From: Marinimicrobium sp050113635
GTDB lineage: Bacteria > Pseudomonadota > Gammaproteobacteria > Pseudomonadales > Cellvibrionaceae
Reading direction: 5' to 3'
NCBI RefSeq assembly: GCF_050113635.1
Contig: NZ_JBNJLT010000006.1
Span: forward strand, 1-64,000
Length of the DNA: 64,000 nucleotides
Shown here in pieces: positions 1 through 7,705 of the stretch (position 1 is the first letter of the stretch; each line of letters starts with the position of its first letter). The translations under genes and the position numbers were made by a program. Below the pieces are notes generated by a model. The model had not been told where the DNA came from, searched no databases, and was given only the letters and a program-made list of their open reading frames with translations.

Positions 1-1
1 G

Positions 2-77
2 TGGTGGGTGGTACAGGAGTCGAACCTGTGACCTACGCCTTGTAAGGGCGCCGCTCTACCAACTGAGCTAACCACCC
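2..77 (-). tRNA. tRNA-Val (anticodon TAC)
   Basis: The minus strand folds as a complete 76-nt tRNA. The acceptor stem is GGGTGGT paired with ACCACCC, the D-arm contains AGCTCAGTTGGTAGAGC, and the anticodon loop CTTACAA sits on a GC-rich stem, giving anticodon TAC (codon GUA, valine). The T-arm holds GGTTCGACTCC and the discriminator base is A. The terminal CCA is encoded in the DNA (positions 2-4). No second tRNA is visible to its left because the window starts here, so it may be the first member of a longer tRNA cluster. Confidence 0.95.
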
Positions 78-93
78 TCGCCATGGGCTGCGC

Positions 94-121
94 ATTCTAC
101 CGAAATCCGACGGGGTGTCAA
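94..121 (-). promoter_or_regulatory. Promoter of the tRNA-Val gene
   Basis: Reading the minus strand towards the tRNA there is a perfect -35 hexamer TTGACA (positions 121-116), a 16-bp spacer, and TAGAAT (99-94) as the -10. The tRNA begins 17 bp further on. This is a near-consensus sigma-70 promoter, as expected for a stable RNA gene. The rest of the stretch to position 302 holds no gene; only a weak TAGAAT (267-272) could serve the kinase gene on the plus strand. Confidence 0.8.
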
Positions 122-302
122 ACACTTTTCAGAAATTAATGGGAAAAAAGCCAAGATATTGATTGTTGGGCACTTTTTAACCATTTCGCCCCTGAAAGAC
201 CGCCGTTTTTACCCGCCGTAAAGCGGTTGCACCACTGAGCGTTTCCAACCGGACAGCGTTGGGCGTTAGAATGGCGCTTTACCGTTCATAACTACTATTA
301 CG

Positions 303-1832
303 ATGCGCTTACCGCCCGCTTTCAGTACAGGTTTGAAACGATGCCTCCACCCCGGCGTCTGGCCGCTGCTGTTGTGGTGTCCTGTTTCGCTCGCCCAGGA
401 CGATACGAGCTGGCCGACTACGCTTCTGTGGGTAGTGATCCTAGTACTGCTGTTTTTGCAAACGCTCTTGATCCTCGGTTTGCAGCGCAGCCGTCTGAAT
501 AACAAGCGGGCCAAACGCGCCCTGAGTAAAAACCAGACAGAGTTGGAAGCGCGTATTGCGGAGCGCACGGACCGGCTGAACCTTGCCAACCAGCAGTTGC
601 AGGATGAAGTGGCACATCACCAGGCGACGGAGATCCTGTTGCGCGAAACGCAGGATTACCTCAACAGCATTATCAACGCGATGCCGTCGGTGTTGATCGG
701 GGTCACCCCGGAGGGCAAGGTCACCCATTGGAACACGGCGGCCGAACTGTCTACCGGGCTGCCACCCAATCAAGCACTGGGTAAAACACTGGTCGATATC
801 TACCCCAACCTCCCCATCTCCATGGATACCATTGCCCGCACCATTCAAACCGGTGTGCCCTATCTCAATGAGAGCTTGCAGGAAGGCAAAGGCAGCAGCG
901 CGCGTTACACGGACCTCAGTATTTACCCGTTGATTGCCGTACAGGCGGTCGGGGCCGTCATCCGTATGGACGATATCACGATGCGGGTGCGTATTGAGAA
1001 TATGATGATCCAGAACGAAAAAATGATGTCGCTGGGCGAGCTGGCCGCCGGCATGGCCCACGAGATCAATAACCCGCTTAGCGCGGTTTTGCACGGCGTT
1101 CAGAACATACAGCGCCGCACCTCTCTCGATCTGGAACAGAATCACCACGTCGCGGAAGAGCTGGGCGTAAAACTGGACGTTTTGCACCGCTATCTGGAAG
1201 AGCGTCGCGTGCTCAGTTTCCTGGACGACATTCGTGAAGCCGGCGAACGCTCCATGCACATTGTCAGCAATATGCTGGAGTTTTCCCGAGGCAGCAGTCA
1301 TCCCCACGATCAGTTCGATCTGGCGAGAGTCATTCGACACACACTGGAGCTGAGCGACAATGCGCTGAACCTTCAGGAAGAAAAACGCCCTGAGTTAATC
1401 ACCGAGCTGGAAGACGCTCTGCCCCCGGTCATGGGCTCCGCAGCCGAAATCCAGCAGGTGATTCTCAACCTGTTGCGCAATGCCATGCAGGCCTTTTACG
1501 CAGACCCACCGAACCGCCCGCCCGTGATCTGGTTGCGCGCCTTTGTGGACCGGGGCAGCGCCGTTCTGCAAATTGAGGACAACGGTCCCGGTATGCCCGA
1601 AGAAGTCCGACGACATATTTTTGAGCCTTTTTTCACCACCAAGGATGTGGGGCAAGGCACCGGGCTCGGTCTGTCTGTATCCTACTTCATTGTTACCGAA
1701 CACCATTCTGGAACCATTGAAGTGGATTCTCTCCTCGGAGAGGGCACCTGTTTTACCATTCGCCTGCCGCTGGCGGATCACACAGAACACCACCGCACCA
1801 GCAACCCTCTGTCTTCAGGGCCCACCTCATGA
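303..1832 (+). CDS. PAS-domain membrane sensor histidine kinase
   Basis: This 509-residue protein is a two-component sensor kinase. A signal-like segment (residues 1-31) is followed by one membrane helix (about 39-60), a charged coiled linker (65-115), a PAS domain (about 118-225), the phospho-acceptor segment GMAHEINNPLS with His253, and a C-terminal ATPase domain. The ATPase shows an N box (NLLRNAMQAF), a G1 box (DNGPGMP), an F box (FEPFFTTK) and a G2 box (GQGTGLGLSVS). The H-box resembles the NtrB/DctB-like class. No receiver domain is fused and no response regulator lies beside it, so the partner is unknown. Its last codons overlap the next gene by ATGA, which implies translational coupling with that lipoprotein. 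No clear ribosome site precedes the ATG, so the start is only probable. Confidence 0.9.
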   Translation: MRLPPAFSTGLKRCLHPGVWPLLLWCPVSLAQDDTSWPTTLLWVVILVLLFLQTLLILGLQRSRLNNKRAKRALSKNQTELEARIAERTDRLNLANQQLQDEVAHHQATEILLRETQDYLNSIINAMPSVLIGVTPEGKVTHWNTAAELSTGLPPNQALGKTLVDIYPNLPISMDTIARTIQTGVPYLNESLQEGKGSSARYTDLSIYPLIAVQAVGAVIRMDDITMRVRIENMMIQNEKMMSLGELAAGMAHEINNPLSAVLHGVQNIQRRTSLDLEQNHHVAEELGVKLDVLHRYLEERRVLSFLDDIREAGERSMHIVSNMLEFSRGSSHPHDQFDLARVIRHTLELSDNALNLQEEKRPELITELEDALPPVMGSAAEIQQVILNLLRNAMQAFYADPPNRPPVIWLRAFVDRGSAVLQIEDNGPGMPEEVRRHIFEPFFTTKDVGQGTGLGLSVSYFIVTEHHSGTIEVDSLLGEGTCFTIRLPLADHTEHHRTSNPLSSGPTS

Positions 1833-2611
1833 TCAAGTATGCCACCCGTGCCTCATTTGTTACCTCACTGTCTGCCCTCTGTCTGGGAGCCGTGTTGCTC
1901 GTTGGCTGCGCCACGCCGACGGTAACACCGCCCTCAGAGGAGGAAAAAAACGCGCTGGCCGAAGCCAGTCTGGCCTCAGCCGTCTACACGGAAACCCTGC
2001 TGGGCCGTTGTGAACGCGTGGGCCCTGACTTGAAAAGCCTGGCGCGGGATCTGCGTTTGATGTGGATGACAGAGCACGGCGACCTTTTGGCTGGCGCAGA
2101 TACGCAATACAGCCTGTCTTTGGCGAATGAAACTCTGGATTACAGTGGGCATGCTATGGCGTTGAGTGCCGTACGCTTTTTGCACCATCACCAGTCCCGC
2201 GCCGAGAAAACCCTTCGCCTGCATGAGCGCAGCCCGGAAAACCGCCGTCTTGTGTGCGAACGTGAATTGAATAATGTGGAGCGCGAACTCAACCAGCCGC
2301 TGGTCGAGCAGGATGATACGGAGCGCGCGGCGCTGATACGCCGCATATTGATTGCACAAGCCGAACGTCCGGTGACACTCGAGGACGTGCCCACACTGGC
2401 ACTGCAAATCCCTGGGCAACAGCCTCCCGGGCGAAGCTACCGCGCCCTGGAGTCCAGGTGGCTCTCAGAGTGCGAGGACGGGATGCTGTTGGTCATTGCC
2501 AATGAATGGCCGCACGAAGCCTACGGTGCGTTTTGTGATTCCAGCGAAACAGGAGCACCCTCTGGCCCGCGCTTTGTGACCTGCGAATGGGGCGAGTGTG
2601 ATTCGCTGTAG
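1829..2611 (+). CDS. Predicted lipoprotein coupled to the sensor kinase
   Basis: This is a 260-residue protein I do not recognise beyond its export signal. The N-terminus has a basic start, a hydrophobic stretch (about 9-24) and a lipobox LLVGC with Cys27 as the lipidation site, so it should be a membrane lipoprotein. The residue after Cys is Ala, which does not suggest inner-membrane retention. The mature part is rich in Glu, Arg and Leu, looks mainly helical (about 36-175), and has four Cys in its C-terminal third that could form disulfides in the periplasm. It overlaps the kinase stop by four bases (ATGA). A periplasmic sensing or modulating role for that kinase is an inference from this overlap only. 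Confidence 0.8.
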   Translation: MIKYATRASFVTSLSALCLGAVLLVGCATPTVTPPSEEEKNALAEASLASAVYTETLLGRCERVGPDLKSLARDLRLMWMTEHGDLLAGADTQYSLSLANETLDYSGHAMALSAVRFLHHHQSRAEKTLRLHERSPENRRLVCERELNNVERELNQPLVEQDDTERAALIRRILIAQAERPVTLEDVPTLALQIPGQQPPGRSYRALESRWLSECEDGMLLVIANEWPHEAYGAFCDSSETGAPSGPRFVTCEWGECDSL

Positions 2612-2740
2612 CGAGCCCCGCGCAGGGGCTGATTCACTGGCGAGCACCTGCTACAATCCCGCCGCTTTCCATTCATGTCTATCCCGCTTGCAGCCACTGC
2701 GCTGTCGCCGCTGCAAGCGATCAACCGGCCATATCGCATC

Positions 2741-3841
2741 ATGAGCAGTATCCATCAGGTATTTCCCGAGCAGTACGACCAGCAGCTGAATGATAAAGTC
2801 GCCCGGTTGCGCGCTGATTTCGCGCACTTTGAGCTACCTGAGATTGCCGTCTTCGAGTCACCGGCAAGCCATTACCGGTTGCGGGCCGAGTTCAAGATGT
2901 GGCAAGAAAACAACCGCGCGCATTATGCGATGTATCAGCCGGGGGAGTACAAAAAACCGTTTGTCATTGACACTTTCCCCGTCGCGTCCAAACGCATTAA
3001 TGCGTTGATGGGTCCGCTGCTCGACGCGATTAACAGTGACCCGCTACTGAGAGTCCGGCTGTTTCAGGTGGAATTTCTCACAACGCTCTCTGGGGACGCC
3101 CTGATCACTCTGCTGTATCACAAACGACTGGACGAAGACTGGGAAGCTCGCGCGCACGCCTTGAAAGCCGAGCTGGGGGTGGACCTGATTGGCCGCAGTC
3201 GCAAACAGAAAATTGTGCTGGGCCGTGACTATGTCATGGAGTCGCTACGTGTGGGAGATCACACCTACCGCTACCAGCAGATTGAAAGCGGCTTTACCCA
3301 ACCCAATGGGCGGGTGTGTGAAAAAATGCTGGAGTGGGCGGTGACCCACAGCCGCGGTTTGGGGGGTGATTTGCTGGAATTGTATTGCGGCAACGGTAAC
3401 TTTACGCTTCCGCTGTCCCGAAATTTCGACCGGGTACTGGCGACTGAACTGGCCAAAAGTTCGCTGGCGTCGGCACGCTACAATCAAACGCTCAACGACA
3501 TTGAGAACGTCACCCTGGTCAGAATGTCCAGCGAGGATTTTTCCCAGGCGCTTGATCACGTCCGGCCTTTCCGTCGGTTGCGCGATATTGATCTGGACAG
3601 CTACCGGTTCAGCACCCTCTTTGTCGATCCGCCACGGGCGGGCCTGGACCCTCACACGACGGAAGTCGCTCAGCGTTTCGACAATATTCTGTACATTTCC
3701 TGCAATCCGGAAACTTTGCGGGATAATCTGGCCACTCTCACACAAACCCATCGTATTGCGCATTTTGCGGTGTTTGACCAGTTCCCCTACACGCATCACC
3801 TGGAGTGCGGCGCCGTACTCACCAAGCGCGAGCGCTCTTGA
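2741..3841 (+). CDS. trmA: tRNA (uracil-5-)-methyltransferase TrmA
   Basis: TrmA uses S-adenosylmethionine to make ribothymidine at position 54 in the T-loop of tRNAs. The protein matches the enterobacterial enzyme along its whole length: FRSP-like N-terminus (FESPASHYRLRAEF), the SAM-binding motif LLELYCGNGNFTLPL, VDPPRAGLD, and the catalytic-cysteine motif ISCNPETL, ending in FDQFPYTHHLECG. The frame is open further upstream to 2675, but the ATG at 2741 gives 366 residues, the same length as E. coli TrmA, and begins at the conserved region (HQVFPEQYDQQL), so it is preferred. It stands alone between the lipoprotein gene and the convergent DUF2489 gene. Confidence 0.96.
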   Translation: MSSIHQVFPEQYDQQLNDKVARLRADFAHFELPEIAVFESPASHYRLRAEFKMWQENNRAHYAMYQPGEYKKPFVIDTFPVASKRINALMGPLLDAINSDPLLRVRLFQVEFLTTLSGDALITLLYHKRLDEDWEARAHALKAELGVDLIGRSRKQKIVLGRDYVMESLRVGDHTYRYQQIESGFTQPNGRVCEKMLEWAVTHSRGLGGDLLELYCGNGNFTLPLSRNFDRVLATELAKSSLASARYNQTLNDIENVTLVRMSSEDFSQALDHVRPFRRLRDIDLDSYRFSTLFVDPPRAGLDPHTTEVAQRFDNILYISCNPETLRDNLATLTQTHRIAHFAVFDQFPYTHHLECGAVLTKRERS

Positions 3842-3844
3842 AGA

Positions 3845-4306
3845 TTAGAACACCCGGCCACGAATTTGCTTTGCGGCGCTCACGACGGCCTTTTCGTGAA
3901 ACTGTTCCTGGGTGGCCCGCTCACGGTCGTATTGGAACTGTTCTTTGCGGCTGAGCGCTTTCCAGCCCTCCAGGATCGGAATATGTTCGGTGGCCGTTTT
4001 CAGGTCGTAGAACGGCGAAAACTCATCGCGCACGGCATCGTCAACCCCCAGGCTGTCCAATAACACGCTGATGCGAATACTGGCTTCGGTCAGGGTAATA
4101 TCGTCGGAACCAATCGCCTGGGCGATCACTTGGATACTCTTGTTAATCCGCTCGCGCTGGGCATCAACCGCTTCCTGCTGCAAGCGTTCCTGTTCACGTC
4201 GTGCCTGATTGAGCTTGTGAACCTTAAAGAGCAGCGTTCCCGCCACCGCTGCCAGAACGCCGATAATGACAATGCCGGCAACTGCTAGCCCTACCCACAG
4301 ATTCAT
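3845..4306 (-). CDS. DUF2489 family membrane-anchored protein
   Basis: This 153-residue protein starts with a membrane helix (about 6-28), followed by a charged helical cytoplasmic domain. The sequence pattern (INKSIQVIAQAIGSDDITLTEASIRI, given here only by its position near residues 52-77, then GWKALSRKEQ) is that of the DUF2489 family of gammaproteobacteria, whose function is unknown to me. A GTG lies upstream at 4315, but AGAGGAG abuts it. The same AGGAG is correctly spaced nine bases before the ATG at 4306, so 4306 is chosen. It follows rmuC on the same strand with an 18-bp gap and is probably co-transcribed with it. Confidence 0.8.
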   Translation of the reverse strand: MNLWVGLAVAGIVIIGVLAAVAGTLLFKVHKLNQARREQERLQQEAVDAQRERINKSIQVIAQAIGSDDITLTEASIRISVLLDSLGVDDAVRDEFSPFYDLKTATEHIPILEGWKALSRKEQFQYDRERATQEQFHEKAVVSAAKQIRGRVF

Positions 4307-4324
4307 CGCATTCACTCCTCTATT

Positions 4325-5890
4325 CTATTGCGGATCACCGTCAGGGTGCTCCTCTGACAGCGACGCATCGCTCAAGGTTTCCAGATCGGCCAGTTCGTCC
4401 GCATCCTCCAGTTTGTCCCGATCAATGGCTTTTTTGGTTTTCGCACCCAGCTTTCGAATATTGTCCACCCGCCGCAGCAAGTTACCGTTACCCGTCGACA
4501 GGCGTTTGCGCGCCGTCTCGTAAGCGTCACGAGTTTTATCGATATGGTTGCCCACGGTATCCAGCGCTTCGAGCAACAACACAAACTGGTCGTGCAGCTT
4601 GCCCGCGTCCCGGGCAATACGCTCGGCATTTTTGTTTTGCTTTTCGTAGCGCCAGATATTTTCTACCGTGCGCAGGATCGCCAGTAGTGTTGTAGGGCTG
4701 GCGAGAATAATATGTCGGTCGTACGCATCACTGTAGAGCTTCGGATCCTGTTGCAACGCCAGCATAAAGGCGGCTTCAATGGGAACAAAAATAAACACGA
4801 AATCCAGCGCTCGTACACCTTCGAGCTGCTCATAATCCTTAACACTTAACCCTTTGATGTGGTTGCGCAATGACTGAATGTGCTGCGCCAGAAAACGGTC
4901 GCGCTCGGCCTGATCTTCACTGTTGCAGTATTTTTCATAATCCACCAGCGACACTTTGGCATCAATAATAATGTCCTTGTTTTCCGGCAAACGCACCACC
5001 ACATCCGGTGTACGCCTTCCACCATCGGCGCTCGCGTAGCTGACCTGGGTGTCGTATTCGCGGCCTTTCTGCAAACCCGACTGTTCCAACAGGCGCTCCA
5101 ACACCACTTCACCCCAGTTTCCCTGTGATTTGGTGTTCCCTTTGAGCGCCTGGGCCAAGCTCACCGCATCCTGGCCAATTTTCTGTGCCTGTTTCTGCAA
5201 TTCCACGACCTGACCCGCCAAACGGTTGCGCTCGGCATTTTCCTTGTCGTACACATCCTCCACCTTGCGACGGAATTCCGACAGTTGCACTTTCAGCGGG
5301 TCAATGGTGGTTTCCAGCAGGGTTTTGCTGTTGCTGGAAAACTGTTGCTGCTTGCTGTCAAAAATTCGATTCGCCAGGTTTTCGAACTCTCCGGACAGCT
5401 GTTTTTTGGCGTCTTGCAACAGCGCCAATTGCGCCTCGAAGTGCTTGCGCTCCTGGCCGAGCTGCGTTTCCAGCTCCGCCACCTGCCGTCGGGTATCACT
5501 CAGCTGCTGCTCGCGCTGGCGCAAATCGTTCTGCGTTTCGCTCAGGTATTGCAATTTTTCGCGCGCCCCGGCCAGTTCCTGGCGGGCGTCGCTCAGTTGC
5601 TCCTGAAGCCGTTCCCGTTGTTGTTCACCGCCGGTGAATTCATCGCGCAACGCCCGTTGCTGCTCCCGCAGCTGTTCCACCTGCTGCTCACTCTGTTGCA
5701 AACGGTAACGCTGGTCAGCCTCTTGCAGCGCCCAATCACGTTCATTATCCCGGGCCTGTTGTTCCAGCTCGCGAGTCCGGGCCGCCACCGCGTCGTTTTG
5801 ACGGCGATGGTAAAACAACGCGGCCAACGCCACGCCGAGTAACAGGCTTGCGCCAGCGGCGAGTAAAAGTGTTAAGGATGTCTGAGACAA
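4325..5890 (-). CDS. rmuC: DNA recombination protein RmuC
   Basis: RmuC proteins limit inversions between short inverted repeats and carry a nuclease-like fold related to restriction endonucleases. This one has 521 residues: an N-terminal membrane helix (about 4-26), a long Gln/Glu-rich coiled coil (about 30-190), then the RmuC domain with KGNTKSQGNWGEVVLERLLE, PDVVVRLPENKDIIIDAKVSL and FVFIFVPIEAAF. The start codon is TTG at 5890, supported by AGGGAG five bases upstream; no ATG in frame fits better. It lies upstream of the DUF2489 gene on the same strand. The C-terminal tail is acidic (about 495-521). Confidence 0.95.
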   Translation of the reverse strand: MSQTSLTLLLAAGASLLLGVALAALFYHRRQNDAVAARTRELEQQARDNERDWALQEADQRYRLQQSEQQVEQLREQQRALRDEFTGGEQQRERLQEQLSDARQELAGAREKLQYLSETQNDLRQREQQLSDTRRQVAELETQLGQERKHFEAQLALLQDAKKQLSGEFENLANRIFDSKQQQFSSNSKTLLETTIDPLKVQLSEFRRKVEDVYDKENAERNRLAGQVVELQKQAQKIGQDAVSLAQALKGNTKSQGNWGEVVLERLLEQSGLQKGREYDTQVSYASADGGRRTPDVVVRLPENKDIIIDAKVSLVDYEKYCNSEDQAERDRFLAQHIQSLRNHIKGLSVKDYEQLEGVRALDFVFIFVPIEAAFMLALQQDPKLYSDAYDRHIILASPTTLLAILRTVENIWRYEKQNKNAERIARDAGKLHDQFVLLLEALDTVGNHIDKTRDAYETARKRLSTGNGNLLRRVDNIRKLGAKTKKAIDRDKLEDADELADLETLSDASLSEEHPDGDPQ

Positions 5891-6047
5891 AAATGCTCCC
5901 TAATTTTCCGAAGGGGCCGCTTGTGCGCGACCGTTGGCCCACCTACAATCGCGTTTGAACCCGCCATTGCGCCATCAGGATCATGTTGCTTTCGCCAATT
6001 CACCTATTCTACCAAGCCCTGCCCTCTCCGCCCAAGCGGTGGCGTCC

Positions 6048-6878
6048 ATGACGTCCGTCCGCCCTGGGGCGTCACGCCCTCCGCAGTTGCTGGTGTTTGA
6101 CTCGGGAGTCGGCGGGCTCAGCGTGGCCGCCGAGATCCAGCGCGCGCTGCCCGGCTGTGCCATTGCCTACGCGTCGGATAACGCCGCCTTTCCCTACGGC
6201 ACCAAGGATGAGGCCACGCTGGTGGATCGGGTGGGTCGTGTGCTGGCGTCGCTGGTGAACGCCGTACAGCCTGACGTTATCGTGGTGGCCTGCAACAGCG
6301 CCAGCACTCTGGCGCTGCCCCATATCCGGGCCCGCTTCGCGGCGCCGATTGTCGGTGTGGTTCCAGCAATCAAGCCAGCCGCCGCGTTAACCCGCAGCCG
6401 GGTAATCGGCCTGCTGGCCACACCAGGTACTGTGGCACGACCCTACACCCACGAGTTAATAACACAGTTCGCGGCGGACTGCACGGTGATCTCACTGGGC
6501 AGCTCTGCGCTGGTGGAAGAGGCGGAGGCCCGGCTGCGCGGCACACCTGTGGACCCCGCTCGTCTGGACGAACTGCTGAGGCCGCTACGCGATCACCCGC
6601 GATACGGGGAAATGGACACACTGGTTTTGGCGTGCACCCACTTTCCGTTGTTGCGGGACGACCTTCAGCAATGGGTCGGCTCAGCAGTGCAATTGGTCGA
6701 CTCTGGAGAAGCCATCGCCCGACGCGTCGAGTACTGGCTGAGCCAGCTGGCGCTGCCCAGAGAGAACACCCGCCCGGAGCACCTGGCTTTATTTACCCGG
6801 GACGATCCGGAGGTGGCCAGGCTCGCCCCGGCCTTGCAGCGTTTCGGTTTCGAACAGCTACGCATCCTGCCTGTTTAG
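6048..6878 (+). CDS. murI: Glutamate racemase
   Basis: MurI interconverts L- and D-glutamate and supplies D-Glu for peptidoglycan. Both catalytic cysteines are present: VACNSAST (Cys82) and LACTHFPLL (Cys196). The family hallmarks FDSGVGGLSV and SDNAAFPYGTK are also present. The reading frame is open to 5934, but the extra residues look non-coding; the ATG at 6048 places FDSGVGG at residue 17, normal for the family, and gives 276 residues. It is monocistronic, divergent from rmuC and convergent with the EAL gene. Confidence 0.95.
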   Translation: MTSVRPGASRPPQLLVFDSGVGGLSVAAEIQRALPGCAIAYASDNAAFPYGTKDEATLVDRVGRVLASLVNAVQPDVIVVACNSASTLALPHIRARFAAPIVGVVPAIKPAAALTRSRVIGLLATPGTVARPYTHELITQFAADCTVISLGSSALVEEAEARLRGTPVDPARLDELLRPLRDHPRYGEMDTLVLACTHFPLLRDDLQQWVGSAVQLVDSGEAIARRVEYWLSQLALPRENTRPEHLALFTRDDPEVARLAPALQRFGFEQLRILPV

Positions 6879-6895
6879 CAACGCGGCCCTGTTTT

Positions 6896-7663
6896 TCACT
6901 CGTTGTCTCTGAGTAACGCCATCAAATCAGGGGCTGGAACCGGGCGACTGAAATAGTAACCCTGGCCATAGTGACAACCGCAGTCACGCAGAAATATCCA
7001 CTGCGATTCGGTTTCCACTCCTTCCACCACCACGCGATACTGAAGACTGTTGGCCATGGCAACGATCAGCGTCGTAATGGCCCGATCGTCTTCATCGTGA
7101 GGCAGGTGCTGCACAAAACTGCGATCCACTTTCAAAATCGTCACTGGCAACTGTTTGAGGTAACTGAGCGATGAATACCCGGTACCGAAATCATCAATGG
7201 CCAGGGTTACACCACTTCGGCGCAGTTCGTGAAGGCTGGCCAGTGCCGCGTTGATGTCCAGCATCAACGTGCTCTCTGTGACTTCAAGCACCAACTGCTC
7301 TGGAGCGACCCCGGTTTCGCGCATCACCGACTGGCAGGAGGTCACAAAGTGGCGGTCATTCAACTGCCGGGCCGATACATTGATCGACACCCGCACGTGA
7401 GAGAAATGGGCGAGGTGCAACCGCCTCGCCTGCTCGCAAGCGGCTCGCATGACCCACTGTCCAATCGCAACAATCAAGCCACACTCTTCGGCCACAGGGA
7501 TAAATGCACAGGGCGACAACAAACCACGTTCCGGATGGTTCCAGCGCAGAAGTGCTTCAACACACACGATATGGCCGCTTTGCATATCCAGTTGAGGCTG
7601 ATAGACCAGCTCAAATTCGTCATTACAGTTGGTCTCTATCTTCGTGTTATTCTTCCCGTTCAC
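6896..7663 (-). CDS. Stand-alone EAL-domain cyclic-di-GMP phosphodiesterase
   Basis: The 255-residue protein is essentially a single EAL domain, which hydrolyses c-di-GMP to pGpG. The metal and catalytic residues all look intact: EALLR at 36-40, the Asn of SINVSARQL, EVTES, the AIDDFGTGYSSL loop, LKVDRSF, EGVETE and the final GQGYYFSRP. There is no GGDEF, PAS, receiver or membrane segment, so it is a soluble, probably active enzyme whose input is unknown. It lies between convergent murI and a divergent nuclease gene. The first 12 residues are polar and poorly conserved, so the exact start is less certain. Confidence 0.9.
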   Translation of the reverse strand: MNGKNNTKIETNCNDEFELVYQPQLDMQSGHIVCVEALLRWNHPERGLLSPCAFIPVAEECGLIVAIGQWVMRAACEQARRLHLAHFSHVRVSINVSARQLNDRHFVTSCQSVMRETGVAPEQLVLEVTESTLMLDINAALASLHELRRSGVTLAIDDFGTGYSSLSYLKQLPVTILKVDRSFVQHLPHDEDDRAITTLIVAMANSLQYRVVVEGVETESQWIFLRDCGCHYGQGYYFSRPVPAPDLMALLRDNE

Positions 7664-7705
7664 TATGCCAACCCCGTTTGCACACGAGGAGCCAAGCCCG
7701 TTCCC

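Noticed and set aside
441..1340. Long antisense frame of 299 codons opposite the histidine kinase
   Set aside because: Its composition is that of a shadow frame of the kinase, with no recognisable motif or ribosome site.
7229..7705. Upstream extension of the AddB-like frame giving 1092 residues
   Set aside because: It runs antisense through the EAL gene, and homologues begin at the sequence encoded from 7706.
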